This document shows positions 56,514-64,000 of a stretch of DNA of 64,000 bases, piece after piece; positions within the stretch are counted from its first letter, which is position 1, and each line of letters opens with the position of its first letter. Location: contig NZ_LPUX01000064.1 in the NCBI RefSeq assembly GCF_001651865.1, forward strand, positions 124,001 through 188,000. Reading direction: 5' to 3'. The notes under the pieces are model-generated. The model had not been told where the DNA came from, made no database searches, and saw only the letters and a program-made list of their open reading frames with translations. Made by a program: the position numbers and the translations under genes. The DNA comes from Sinorhizobium glycinis (GTDB lineage Bacteria > Pseudomonadota > Alphaproteobacteria > Rhizobiales > Rhizobiaceae).

Positions 56514-57827
56514 ATGGCAACTTTGAGTTTCTTTTTTCCGGGAGGGAAGTATCCGCAGGGCCACACGCCTTCGATACCTGATTTCATCGGCTTCAATCCG
56601 CAATTTGGTGACCTGGTCGATCTCACCACTGCCACGCTCATAAGCAGATCGTCGACACAAATCCGTTTTCAGCTCGACAACGGCCTTAAGCTGACGATCA
56701 CGGGATCTGGCTTCACCTTCAACGCGGCGGGGGAAGCGACCGGCGGATCGATCACAAAGTTCGACCTGTTCCAGAACAATGGCACCACGCTTGTTCAATC
56801 GCTGACCGGCCTCAATCTGTCCCTCGCTCTCCTCGAAGATGCGACCGACGCTTACGACCCCTGGGGTCTGCAGCAATGGCTGTTGAGCCGCAGCGACACC
56901 ATCAACGGCTCCGCCGGCGATGACGACATGTACGGCTTCGCCGGCAACGACGTCGTCAAGGGAAACGGCGGCGATGACTATATGGAAGGTGGGGAAGGCA
57001 AGGACACCTATGACGGCGGCAGCGGATTCGACGAGGTGAGTTTTCAGGATGCCTACTGGAACGCCGATGCTTTCAGGGGAATCGTGCTCGACGCAACGGC
57101 CAGGACGGTCACCGATCCTTACGGCAATAGCGAGACCATCGCGAACATCGAAGCTTTCAGAGGAACGCAGTTCGCCGACAGCATGAAGGGTTCGTCCGTT
57201 GACGAGGGGTTCATGGGTCTCGGGGGGCGCGACACGATCGACGGAGGCGGTGGATTCGACATCATCAGCTACAGTCGCGATGCGCGCTTCGGCGGCACGG
57301 CCGGCGTGACCGTCAATCTCGCCACCGGGGTCGCCATTGACGGATTTGGCAAGCAGGACAAGCTCATCAGCATCGAGGATGTGCGCGGTACCGACTTTGC
57401 CGACAGACTGACAGGCAGTTCCGTCGCCAATTGGCTGCGAGCGGACGGTGGGAACGATTTCCTCGCTGGCGGTCTTGGGAACGACACCCTGATCGGCGGC
57501 GGAGGAAAGGACACGTTCCTTTTCAACACGACGCTGAACGCCTCGGGCAATGTCGACGTGATCGAGGATTACAGCGCCGTCGATGATACGATCCGTTTGG
57601 AGAACGCGATCTTCACCAAGATCATCGGAATCGGAACACTGACGGCGGCGCAGTTCGTCAAGAACACCAGTGGAACGGCGGCGGATGCCAGTGACCGGAT
57701 CATCTACGAAACGGACACCGGAATGCTGTTCTACGACAGCAACGGCAATGCTTCCGGAGGGCGGATCCATTTTGCCACCATCGACCCAAACCTAACGCTG
57801 ACGGCCGCGGATTTCTTCATTGCATGA
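56514..57827 (+). CDS. Second RTX calcium-binding exoprotein
   Basis: The 437-residue protein has no N-terminal signal. Residues ~135-175 and ~225-340 hold GGxGxDxxx repeats (FAGNDVVKGNGGDDYMEGG pattern and LGNDTLIGGGGKDTF). The C-terminus ends in LTAADFFIA, resembling a type I signal. A first domain of about 130 residues carries a non-RTX beta-rich region. It has no dedicated exporter; the pair at 31389-34462 is the nearest. The ATG follows an AGGGCAGGA site. Confidence 0.87.
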   Translation: MATLSFFFPGGKYPQGHTPSIPDFIGFNPQFGDLVDLTTATLISRSSTQIRFQLDNGLKLTITGSGFTFNAAGEATGGSITKFDLFQNNGTTLVQSLTGLNLSLALLEDATDAYDPWGLQQWLLSRSDTINGSAGDDDMYGFAGNDVVKGNGGDDYMEGGEGKDTYDGGSGFDEVSFQDAYWNADAFRGIVLDATARTVTDPYGNSETIANIEAFRGTQFADSMKGSSVDEGFMGLGGRDTIDGGGGFDIISYSRDARFGGTAGVTVNLATGVAIDGFGKQDKLISIEDVRGTDFADRLTGSSVANWLRADGGNDFLAGGLGNDTLIGGGGKDTFLFNTTLNASGNVDVIEDYSAVDDTIRLENAIFTKIIGIGTLTAAQFVKNTSGTAADASDRIIYETDTGMLFYDSNGNASGGRIHFATIDPNLTLTAADFFIA

Positions 57828-58013
57828 ACCCATCGGGGCGGCGCGTGGTTGCCTCAACCCAGACCCATGTCGCCCCGGCACGCCATTCACGAACTTCGTC
57901 CTTTCTCACCTCAGTCTCAACGGAACCGCATGGGAACATCGCCCCCGCCCGTGACGTTGTAGGACTCGCCCGCCACCGATAAATGGCAGGCGAGGCGTCA
58001 TACGGGAGGTTGC

Positions 58014-59096
58014 GTGGGCAGATCCGCGAATGAGAAACGAAACGGCGCCCCGCTCGTTCACGGCGCCGATGATCTGCCGTCCGTCAGGGTCGACGACTAC
58101 AATATGGGGTTGCGTGAGGGCGGCGGCTTTCTGGGCGACAGGGCCAACAAATTTGCCTTTCAGGAAAAGCTCGATGCCTGGCGCAAGCGTGTGCGCAAGG
58201 GCGGTGAAGATCCGCTCGGCAAGAAGTCGACCGGCGACCTGTCGAAAAAGCAGATTGACGCTCTTCTGAAGGGCGACGACAAGGAAGCGGCCGCCCTGGT
58301 GATGGGAGCGGTCGACGAGTTTGCGGGCGAACTCGCCAGCGTTCTCGACAAATTCCTCCAGCAGAAAAGCTGGAAGGACACCGAACGTGTCGCGATCGGC
58401 GGCGGCTTCCGAGGGAGCGCCGTAGGTGAACTCGCCATCGCCCGGGCAATGATCCTTTTGAAGGCCGAAGGTCTCAAGATAGAACTTGCTCCCATTGTCC
58501 ACCATCCGGACGATGCCGGGCTCATCGGCGCCGCCCACCTCATGCCGACCTGGATGTTGAAGGGCCACAAGGCAATGCTTGCCATCGACATCGGCGGCAC
58601 CAATGTCCGCGTCGGCATTGTCGAGCTGCGCTTGAAGGAAGAAACGGACCTCTCAAAGGCCAAGGTCTGGAAGTCCGACATCTGGCGGCATGCGGACGAC
58701 AGGCCCAATCGGAGTGCCACGATCGAACGTCTCATCGCCATGATCGAGAAGCTTGTCGCCAAGGCGGACAAGGCGGACCTCGCGCCGGCACCCGTGATAG
58801 GCGTCGCCTGCCCCGGTGTCATCAACGCCGACGGATCGATCCTCCGCGGCGGGCAGAACTTGCCGGGCGGCAACTGGGAAAGCGAGCACTTCAACTTGCC
58901 CATCGCCCTCAAGAAGGCCATCCCGCAAATCGGCGATGAGGAAACCTTCGTGATCATGCACAACGACGCCGTCGTTCAGGGGCTCTCCCAAATACCCCAC
59001 ATGCAGGACGTCTCTGGCTGGGGAATCCTGACGATCGGCACAGGCCTCGGCAACGCCCACTTCACCAACAAGCCCGAAAATCGCAATGCCACCTGA
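58014..59096 (+). CDS. ROK-family protein with circularly permuted domain order
   Basis: The 360-residue protein starts with GTG after GGGAGG. Motifs normally found at the C-terminus come first: IGGG at residues 128-131 and DDAGLIGAA at 166-174. The usual N-terminal phosphate loop DIGGTN then appears at 192-197, followed by GVACPG (263-268), HNDAVVQGL (316-324, with the catalytic Asp) and GTGLG (342-346), where the protein nearly ends. The zinc-binding Cys cluster of typical ROK kinases is absent. It may phosphorylate a sugar or be a sensor. The frame is intact and codon use is normal, so this is not a recent rearrangement artefact. Confidence 0.82.
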   Translation: MGRSANEKRNGAPLVHGADDLPSVRVDDYNMGLREGGGFLGDRANKFAFQEKLDAWRKRVRKGGEDPLGKKSTGDLSKKQIDALLKGDDKEAAALVMGAVDEFAGELASVLDKFLQQKSWKDTERVAIGGGFRGSAVGELAIARAMILLKAEGLKIELAPIVHHPDDAGLIGAAHLMPTWMLKGHKAMLAIDIGGTNVRVGIVELRLKEETDLSKAKVWKSDIWRHADDRPNRSATIERLIAMIEKLVAKADKADLAPAPVIGVACPGVINADGSILRGGQNLPGGNWESEHFNLPIALKKAIPQIGDEETFVIMHNDAVVQGLSQIPHMQDVSGWGILTIGTGLGNAHFTNKPENRNAT

Positions 59097-59307
59097 GCTA
59101 CGGCAGAGCCTGGAAACATCGCCCTGCAGGTGCCTTTCCGGCGGCCGCGCAAAGCCATAACCGACTTTGCTGCAAAGACCTCCCAACGTCGCACCAACTG
59201 TGGCACTCTCCACCATCGCTGTTGCGCCAATGTGAGCGGTGATCGATGCTGACGACCCTCCGCAGCCGAAGCCACTTGCGTTTTTGCTCTCATCCGCTGG
59301 GGCCGCC

Positions 59308-60600
59308 ATGTTCGACCTGATCATTCGAAACGCCAATCTGCCGGACGGCCGCGAAGGCATCGACATCGGCATCATAGGCGACAGGATCGCCGCGGTGACG
59401 AGGAAGATCGAAGCGTCGGCGCAGGAGGAGATCGACGCGACCGGCCGGCTCGTATCGCCGCCCTTCGTCGATCCGCATTTCCACATGGACGCGACGCTGT
59501 CGCTCGGGCTGCCGCGCATGAACCGCTCCGGCACGCTCATCGAGGGCATCGCTCTCTGGGGCGAACTGCGTCCGACCTTGACGCGCGAGGCGCTGGTCGA
59601 ACGAGCGCTCCGCTATTGCGACCTCGCGGTCTCGCAGGGCCTTCTCTACATCCGCAGCCACGTGGACGTTACTGATCCGCGGCTGGTGACGGTCGAGGCG
59701 CTGCTGGAGGTCCGAGAGAAGGTCGCGGCTTATCTCGACCTGCAGCTCGTCGCCTTCCCGCAGGACGGCTACTACCGCTCGCCGGGCGCCGTCGACGCCT
59801 TGAACCGGGCGCTCGACATGGGCGTCGACATCGTCGGCGGCATTCCGCATTTCGAGCGCACCATGAGCGACGGGGCCGCGTCCGTCGAAGCGCTATGCCG
59901 GATCGCCGCCGAACGCGGGCTGCCCGTCGACATGCATTGCGACGAGACCGACGATCCGATGTCGCGCCATATCGAAACCCTAGCCGCGCAGACGATCCGC
60001 TTCGGTCTTCAGGGCCGGGTTGCGGGATCGCATCTCACCTCGATGCATTCGATGGACAACTACTACGTCTCGAAGCTCATCCCGCTGATGGCTGAGGCTC
60101 GGATCAACGTCATTCCCAATCCGCTGATCAACATCATGCTGCAGGGCCGGCACGACACCTACCCGAAACGCCGCGGCCTGACGCGCGTGCGCGAGCTGAT
60201 GGAGGCGGGCCTCAATGTCGCCTTCGGCCACGACTGCGTAATGGATCCCTGGTACTCGATGGGCTCGGCAGACATGCTGGAGGTCGGCCACATGGCCATC
60301 CACGTCGCGCAGATGGCCGGCATCGAGGACAAAAAGAAGATCTTCGATGCATTGACCGCGAACTCGGCCAGGACCATGGGCCTTGCGGGCTACGGCATCG
60401 AAAAAGACTGCAACGCCGACCTCGTCATCCTCCAGGCACGCGATCCGCTGGAAGCCCTGCGGCTGAAACCGAACCGGCTTGCCGTAATCCGCCGGGGCAA
60501 GGTGATCGCCCGCACGCCGGCGCGGGTGAGTGAGTTGCGGATCGACGGACGTCCAGCAAGCGTGGACGGCACCGAATATGCCCCGAGCTTCGGGTGCTGA
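59308..60600 (+). CDS. Cytosine deaminase-like amidohydrolase
   Basis: The 430-residue amidohydrolase closely follows CodA: metal His pair in DPHFHMD, HCDETDD with the catalytic Glu, SHLTSMHS, the long block NVIPNPLINIMLQGRHDTYP, and the metal Asp in FGHDCVMDPWY. It would deaminate cytosine, isocytosine or a related ring such as creatinine-like compounds. The ATG at 59308 gives the family start but has only a weak ribosome site; a GTG 69 bases upstream is less likely. It is convergent with the PdxA-like gene, 17 bp apart. Confidence 0.88.
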   Translation: MFDLIIRNANLPDGREGIDIGIIGDRIAAVTRKIEASAQEEIDATGRLVSPPFVDPHFHMDATLSLGLPRMNRSGTLIEGIALWGELRPTLTREALVERALRYCDLAVSQGLLYIRSHVDVTDPRLVTVEALLEVREKVAAYLDLQLVAFPQDGYYRSPGAVDALNRALDMGVDIVGGIPHFERTMSDGAASVEALCRIAAERGLPVDMHCDETDDPMSRHIETLAAQTIRFGLQGRVAGSHLTSMHSMDNYYVSKLIPLMAEARINVIPNPLINIMLQGRHDTYPKRRGLTRVRELMEAGLNVAFGHDCVMDPWYSMGSADMLEVGHMAIHVAQMAGIEDKKKIFDALTANSARTMGLAGYGIEKDCNADLVILQARDPLEALRLKPNRLAVIRRGKVIARTPARVSELRIDGRPASVDGTEYAPSFGC

Positions 60601-60617
60601 ACCACCTGCGGGCCTGT

Positions 60618-61604
60618 CTACTGCGGCGCCGCACGCCTCGGCGAGCTTGCCACCAGCCGCGCATAGGCGATCGCCGACAGCATGTTGACGTGGTTCGCCT
60701 TGCCGGTGCCGGCGATGTCGAAGGCCGTTCCGTGGTCGACGGAGACACGGTCGATCGGCAGTCCGAGCGAGACGTTCACGGCCGTGTCGAAGGCCACCAG
60801 CTTGATCGGGATATGGCCCTGGTCGTGATACTGCGCCACGACGAGATCGAAGGCACCGTTATAGGCGCGCGCGAAGACCGTATCGGCCGAGATCGGCCCG
60901 GTAACGTCGATTCCCCTGGCCTTCGCCAGCTCGACGGCAGGCGCCAGGGACCGCGTATCCTCGTCGCCGAAAAGCCCGTTTTCGCCGCAATGCGGGTTGA
61001 GACCGGCAACGGCGATGCGCGGCTTGCGGCCGAGCCGCATGAAATGGTTGTGACCAGCCTCTATCGTCGCCAGCACCCGCTCGACCGTCGCCCGCTCGAT
61101 GGCGCCGCGCAGCGACACATGGGTCGAAACGTGGATCGTGTTGAGCCGCTCGGAAGCGAGCAGCATGAATGAACTCTTCGAGCCGGTGAGGTGCGCAAGA
61201 AGGCCGGTGTGGCCGTCGAAATGATGGCCGGCGAGGTTCATCGCCTCCTTGTTGATCGGCGCGGTGACAATGCAATCGGCCTCGCCCGCCGTCGCCATTT
61301 CGACAGCGCGACGGATATAGCGCACCGAAGCCTCGCCGGCGGTGGCGCTTACCTTGCCGATCTCCGGCAGGGGTGCATCGATCGGCACCTCCTCGACAAG
61401 TACGGCGCCGTCCGTCGGTCGGGTCGCGAGGGAGACGGCCGCGGATGCCGCATGCTTGGCCCGCTCCAGCGCCTCGATATTGCCGACGATGGTGAAGCTC
61501 GCGAGCTCGCTTCGCGGCAGCGAGGCGAGAGCCTTGACGATCACCTCCGGCCCGACGCCGGCGGGATCGCCGAGCGTGATTGCGACGCGGGTCTCCTTGG
61601 CCAT
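60618..61604 (-). CDS. 4-hydroxythreonine-4-phosphate dehydrogenase-like (PdxA family)
   Basis: The 328-residue metal-dependent NAD enzyme has [10 protein letters not shown] at the N-terminus, metal His residues in GHHFDGHTG and YHDQGHIP, and [13 protein letters not shown]. PdxA makes the vitamin B6 precursor, but a second group (PdxA2) degrades four-carbon acid phosphates. Since it sits with an alcohol dehydrogenase and a sialidase-like gene rather than with ksgA/surA, a catabolic role is likely. The dehydrogenase gene is 23 bp upstream on the same strand. Confidence 0.88.
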   Translation of the reverse strand: MAKETRVAITLGDPAGVGPEVIVKALASLPRSELASFTIVGNIEALERAKHAASAAVSLATRPTDGAVLVEEVPIDAPLPEIGKVSATAGEASVRYIRRAVEMATAGEADCIVTAPINKEAMNLAGHHFDGHTGLLAHLTGSKSSFMLLASERLNTIHVSTHVSLRGAIERATVERVLATIEAGHNHFMRLGRKPRIAVAGLNPHCGENGLFGDEDTRSLAPAVELAKARGIDVTGPISADTVFARAYNGAFDLVVAQYHDQGHIPIKLVAFDTAVNVSLGLPIDRVSVDHGTAFDIAGTGKANHVNMLSAIAYARLVASSPRRAAPQ

Positions 61605-61627
61605 GGTTTTCCTCCCGTGCGGCGTTG

Positions 61628-62761
61628 CTAGTAGGCCGCCTCGTAGATTGCGAGAATATCGTCGCGCGGCAGATCGCGCGGATTGTTGTCGAGCAGCCGA
61701 CGGATGGCGAAGGCATCATCGGCCATCGTGCCGAGGTCGTTGGCGAGCACGCCGAGCTGGCGCAGCTTCATTTCGATGCCGAGCGACGCGCAGAACCCAT
61801 GGGCCGCATCGAACACGGAGTCGACGTCCTGCGAGGCAGGCAGGCCCAGCGCCTCGAGCACCGCCCTCGTCTTTTCAGGTACGGCGGGCGTGTTGAAGGC
61901 GAGCACATGCGGGAAGATCAGCGCGTTGGCGGCGCCATGGGCGACATGCCAGCGCGTGCCGAGCGGATAGGCAAGCGCATGGCCGCCGGCCGTATTCACC
62001 GGCCCGAGGCAATAGCCGCCGTAAAGCGAGGCGAGCGACAGTCCGGCGCGGGCCTCCGCATCGTTGCCGTCGCGGACGGCGCGGGCGAGGTAACGGCCGA
62101 CAAGCCGCACGCCTTCGATCGCATAGATGTCGATGGCGGGATGGGCCTTGCGGTTCGTGAAGGCCTCGACGCAATGGGCGAGCGCATCCACCCCCGTCGC
62201 CGCGGTCACCTTAGGCGGCACGGTGAAGGTGAGCGCCGGGTCGATGACGGCGATGTCGGCGAGCATGTGGATGCTCTCGACGGCGAGCTTGGCCTTGGTC
62301 TCCGGGTCGGTGACGAGGGCGCGGATGCCTGCTTCGCTGCCGGTTCCGGACGTGGTCGGCACCTGGGCAAGCGCGACTCCACGCGGCTCGGCAACCTTGC
62401 CGGCACCGACGACCTCGGCGAGCCGCTGCGACGAGCCACTGAGAACGGCCGCGAGCTTGGCGAGATCCATGGCGCTGCCGCCACCGAAGCCAACGATCAG
62501 ATCGGCCCTGGCGCTTTCCGCAGCCGAAAGCACGCGATCAAGGTCGGCCGTATCCGGCTCGGCCTTGATGTCGCCATAGACGGTCACTTCGCCAGCCAGC
62601 CCAAGGACCTCCGTGCGCGTTGCGTTGAACGCGTCGGAAATCACCAGAACGCGACGATATCCCTTGCTTGCGGCCCATGTGCCGAGCCTTGCCGCCACGC
62701 CGGTGCCGAACTCGATCAGACCCGGCCTCACCATCACAATGGGGCTATCCAGATTGCTCAT
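61628..62761 (-). CDS. Iron-type (group III) alcohol dehydrogenase
   Basis: The 377-residue enzyme has the NAD motif [10 protein letters not shown], and metal ligands in [12 protein letters not shown] (Asp, His) and [18 protein letters not shown] (two His). Members reduce or oxidise small alcohols, lactaldehyde, maleylacetate or sugar acids. The ATG follows GGGAGG at about 9 bp; the 14-residue longer frame has no ribosome site. It appears to be followed by pdxA-like in one operon. Confidence 0.92.
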   Translation of the reverse strand: MSNLDSPIVMVRPGLIEFGTGVAARLGTWAASKGYRRVLVISDAFNATRTEVLGLAGEVTVYGDIKAEPDTADLDRVLSAAESARADLIVGFGGGSAMDLAKLAAVLSGSSQRLAEVVGAGKVAEPRGVALAQVPTTSGTGSEAGIRALVTDPETKAKLAVESIHMLADIAVIDPALTFTVPPKVTAATGVDALAHCVEAFTNRKAHPAIDIYAIEGVRLVGRYLARAVRDGNDAEARAGLSLASLYGGYCLGPVNTAGGHALAYPLGTRWHVAHGAANALIFPHVLAFNTPAVPEKTRAVLEALGLPASQDVDSVFDAAHGFCASLGIEMKLRQLGVLANDLGTMADDAFAIRRLLDNNPRDLPRDDILAIYEAAY

Positions 62762-62787
62762 CCGATCGATCCTCCCTGAACCCGACG

Positions 62788-62820
62788 GCGCGAAGCGCGC
62801 CAAGATGTAAAGTTGTTATA
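62788..62820 (-). promoter_or_regulatory. Candidate -10 element and leader hairpin for alcohol dehydrogenase
   Basis: On the minus strand TATAAC (62820-62815) resembles a -10 box; a TTGCCA occurs upstream at 15 bp spacing, which is short. The expected leader contains a perfect GGCGCG/CGCGCC hairpin at 62788-62802. AAAGT and ACTTT flank the -10 as an inverted repeat. Confidence 0.35.
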
Positions 62821-63066
62821 CTTTATGACAGCAAATGGCAAGCGCGGCAATCGAGATTTCGCCCCCGTTGGGTTATTTCCAGCGTCCCCGCGGTCAAAGA
62901 GGGCACGGGTGATCGACGCCTATATTGTTGCAAACAATGTGAATCTTCGCGCCGGCATCGCCACGGTCGCCGGCGATCCGAGGAGCTGCGACGACCCCAT
63001 CAGGGTTGCGACATTAGCGGCTGCACTTGTCAATTCAGGGCCGCCGTCGGTCAGTCACCCGCTCCA

Positions 63067-64000
63067 TCACCTTGCTTCCTCGATGAAGCCTGGATCCAAC
63101 CGGACGTATTTGATCGCCCGCCGGAAATAGGTGTAAGCAATGTGAAGGCGGCCTTCCGCGTCCTCGACAACCGACGGATAGGAGAATTCGCGATTGCGCG
63201 AATCCCTGGAATTGTTGCTCAGACAAAAGCCATCACCCGTATCGAGATCGACGCGGCGCGGGAATGTCCGGCCGCCATCCGTCGAGAAAGCCAGGCTCAG
63301 CGGCGCGCGAGGCACACCCCAGACGGCGGGACGGGCCGAGGCGACCGCATCGTCGGAACCGCTGTCCTCCTCTCCCTCGATCTCGTCGTAAAGCGAGTGG
63401 CGGCGGGCATCCGACATGGACGCATTGCTGTGGTTGTAAACCATTGCAATCGCATTGTTTTTCAGACGGACCGCCTGTATCGACGAGTTGTTGTTCGGTA
63501 GGTCGACCGGCTCGGGCGCCGTCCAGCTGAGGCCCGCATCGCTCGACCGGCTCCTGAGCACATGGGTGGCGAAGCGGTTGCGGTAGAATGACACCATCGC
63601 ACCACCGTCGGCCGGGAGGATGTTCATATGAACCGCGCCGATGCTGTCCGGCACCTCCGCCATCGTCCAGGTCCCGCCCTGGTCGCGCGAGATCAGCACG
63701 GCGGCCCGATCGACGTCGCCGGTCCAGCGCCGCCCCGCTTCGCCGATGCAGCGAAAGACCGGCAGCAGCCAGTCGCCGGCGCCGTTGACGATGATCGGCT
63801 GGCGCACGAAAGTGCCGGGAATGTCGCAAAGAATTTCCGTCGGGCCGAAAGACTTGCCGCCATCATTGGAAATGCGGCGCTTGACCACTGCGCCATCCTG
63901 GTTTCCCGAGGTCTGCGACGTAAAGAGCAGCCAGACGCGGCCGTCCGGCGCGGTGAAGATCAACGGATTCTGCTCGGACTTTTGCGGGTCGTCCGACATC
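63067..64000 (-). CDS. BNR/sialidase-like (neuraminidase-fold) protein, N-terminus outside window
   Basis: At least 311 residues of this six-bladed beta-propeller protein are visible. Asp-box (BNR) repeats include SNDGGKSFG, SRDQGGTW and STDGGRTF, and KSEQNPLIF plus DGRVWLLFTSQTSGNQDGAVV match the sialidase PF13088-type group. The Met near 63999 is within the fold, so translation starts beyond the window. True sialidases act on sialic acid; bacterial relatives clustered with sugar-acid enzymes often are exo-hydrolases of other sugars. It lies about 300 bp upstream of the alcohol dehydrogenase. Confidence 0.8.
   Translation of the reverse strand, partial: MSDDPQKSEQNPLIFTAPDGRVWLLFTSQTSGNQDGAVVKRRISNDGGKSFGPTEILCDIPGTFVRQPIIVNGAGDWLLPVFRCIGEAGRRWTGDVDRAAVLISRDQGGTWTMAEVPDSIGAVHMNILPADGGAMVSFYRNRFATHVLRSRSSDAGLSWTAPEPVDLPNNNSSIQAVRLKNNAIAMVYNHSNASMSDARRHSLYDEIEGEEDSGSDDAVASARPAVWGVPRAPLSLAFSTDGGRTFPRRVDLDTGDGFCLSNNSRDSRNREFSYPSVVEDAEGRLHIAYTYFRRAIKYVRLDPGFIEEAR

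Noticed and set aside
57834..57878. CGGGGCG/CGCCCCG inverted repeat after the second RTX gene as a terminator
   Set aside because: Only 7 bp with a 30-base loop and no T-run; too weak to call, though the position would fit.

Overview
The window looks like part of a large replicon (chromid or megaplasmid) of a rhizobial alphaproteobacterium, most likely Sinorhizobium/Ensifer. Supporting signs are uniformly GC-rich coding with strong third-position bias, RIME-type intergenic palindromes at 28.25 and 50.17 kb, a class III nucleotidyl cyclase, an Rkp/Kps-type K-antigen capsule export locus, RTX proteins with a type I exporter, and a Moc-like oxygenase trio. The genus is inferred from gene content and style; no rRNA or other phylogenetic marker is present. 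No tRNA, rRNA, CRISPR array, IS element or prophage was recognised.

1-17.4 kb: a cyclase (partial), an O6-alkylguanine-DNA methyltransferase and a two-domain acetyltransferase lie on the minus strand. A long plus-strand catabolic run follows: FAD amine oxidase, M20 deacylase, D-2-hydroxyacid dehydrogenase, cupin, GNAT, hydantoinase/oxoprolinase A and B, a LysR regulator, two aldehyde dehydrogenases, a tartrate/malate-type dehydrogenase and an aldo/keto reductase. It reads as import-independent breakdown of an N-acyl, lactam or hydantoin-like compound down to dicarboxylic acids.

17.4-30.5 kb: a second nitrogen-scavenging cluster. It holds a PuuB-like FAD oxidase, two HAD type II hydrolases, another two-domain GNAT, a class III aminotransferase, a complete dipeptide/opine-type ABC importer (Tat-like binding protein, two permeases, one fused double ATPase), an Lrp/AsnC regulator and a second FAD oxidase. 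Three protein families (FAD oxidase, two-domain GNAT, HAD) are each present twice in the first 30 kb.

30.7-50.1 kb: surface region. A type I secretion pair (membrane fusion protein plus ABC exporter) is divergent from a capsule export operon (KpsC-like, KpsM, KpsT, KpsE), followed by an RTX protein, GDP-mannose genes (pmm, manC), a methyltransferase, and a KpsS-like protein plus a glycosyltransferase. A second KpsC-like/KpsM pair closes the locus. The interior from about 43.7 to 48.2 kb is visibly poorer in GC, as expected for an exchanged serotype-specific segment.

50.4-56.3 kb: a minus-strand one-carbon/oxygenase cluster (membrane desaturase-type oxygenase, Rieske ferredoxin, ferredoxin reductase, PanB-like protein, PurU) divergent from a LacI-type regulator. 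The PanB-like protein lacks the usual metal and substrate ligands.

56.5-64 kb: a second RTX protein, a ROK-family protein whose motifs are in circularly permuted order, a CodA-like deaminase, and a minus-strand PdxA-like dehydrogenase, iron-type alcohol dehydrogenase and BNR/sialidase-like protein that runs off the end. The permuted ROK protein and the divergent PanB/oxygenase module are the most unusual items seen.
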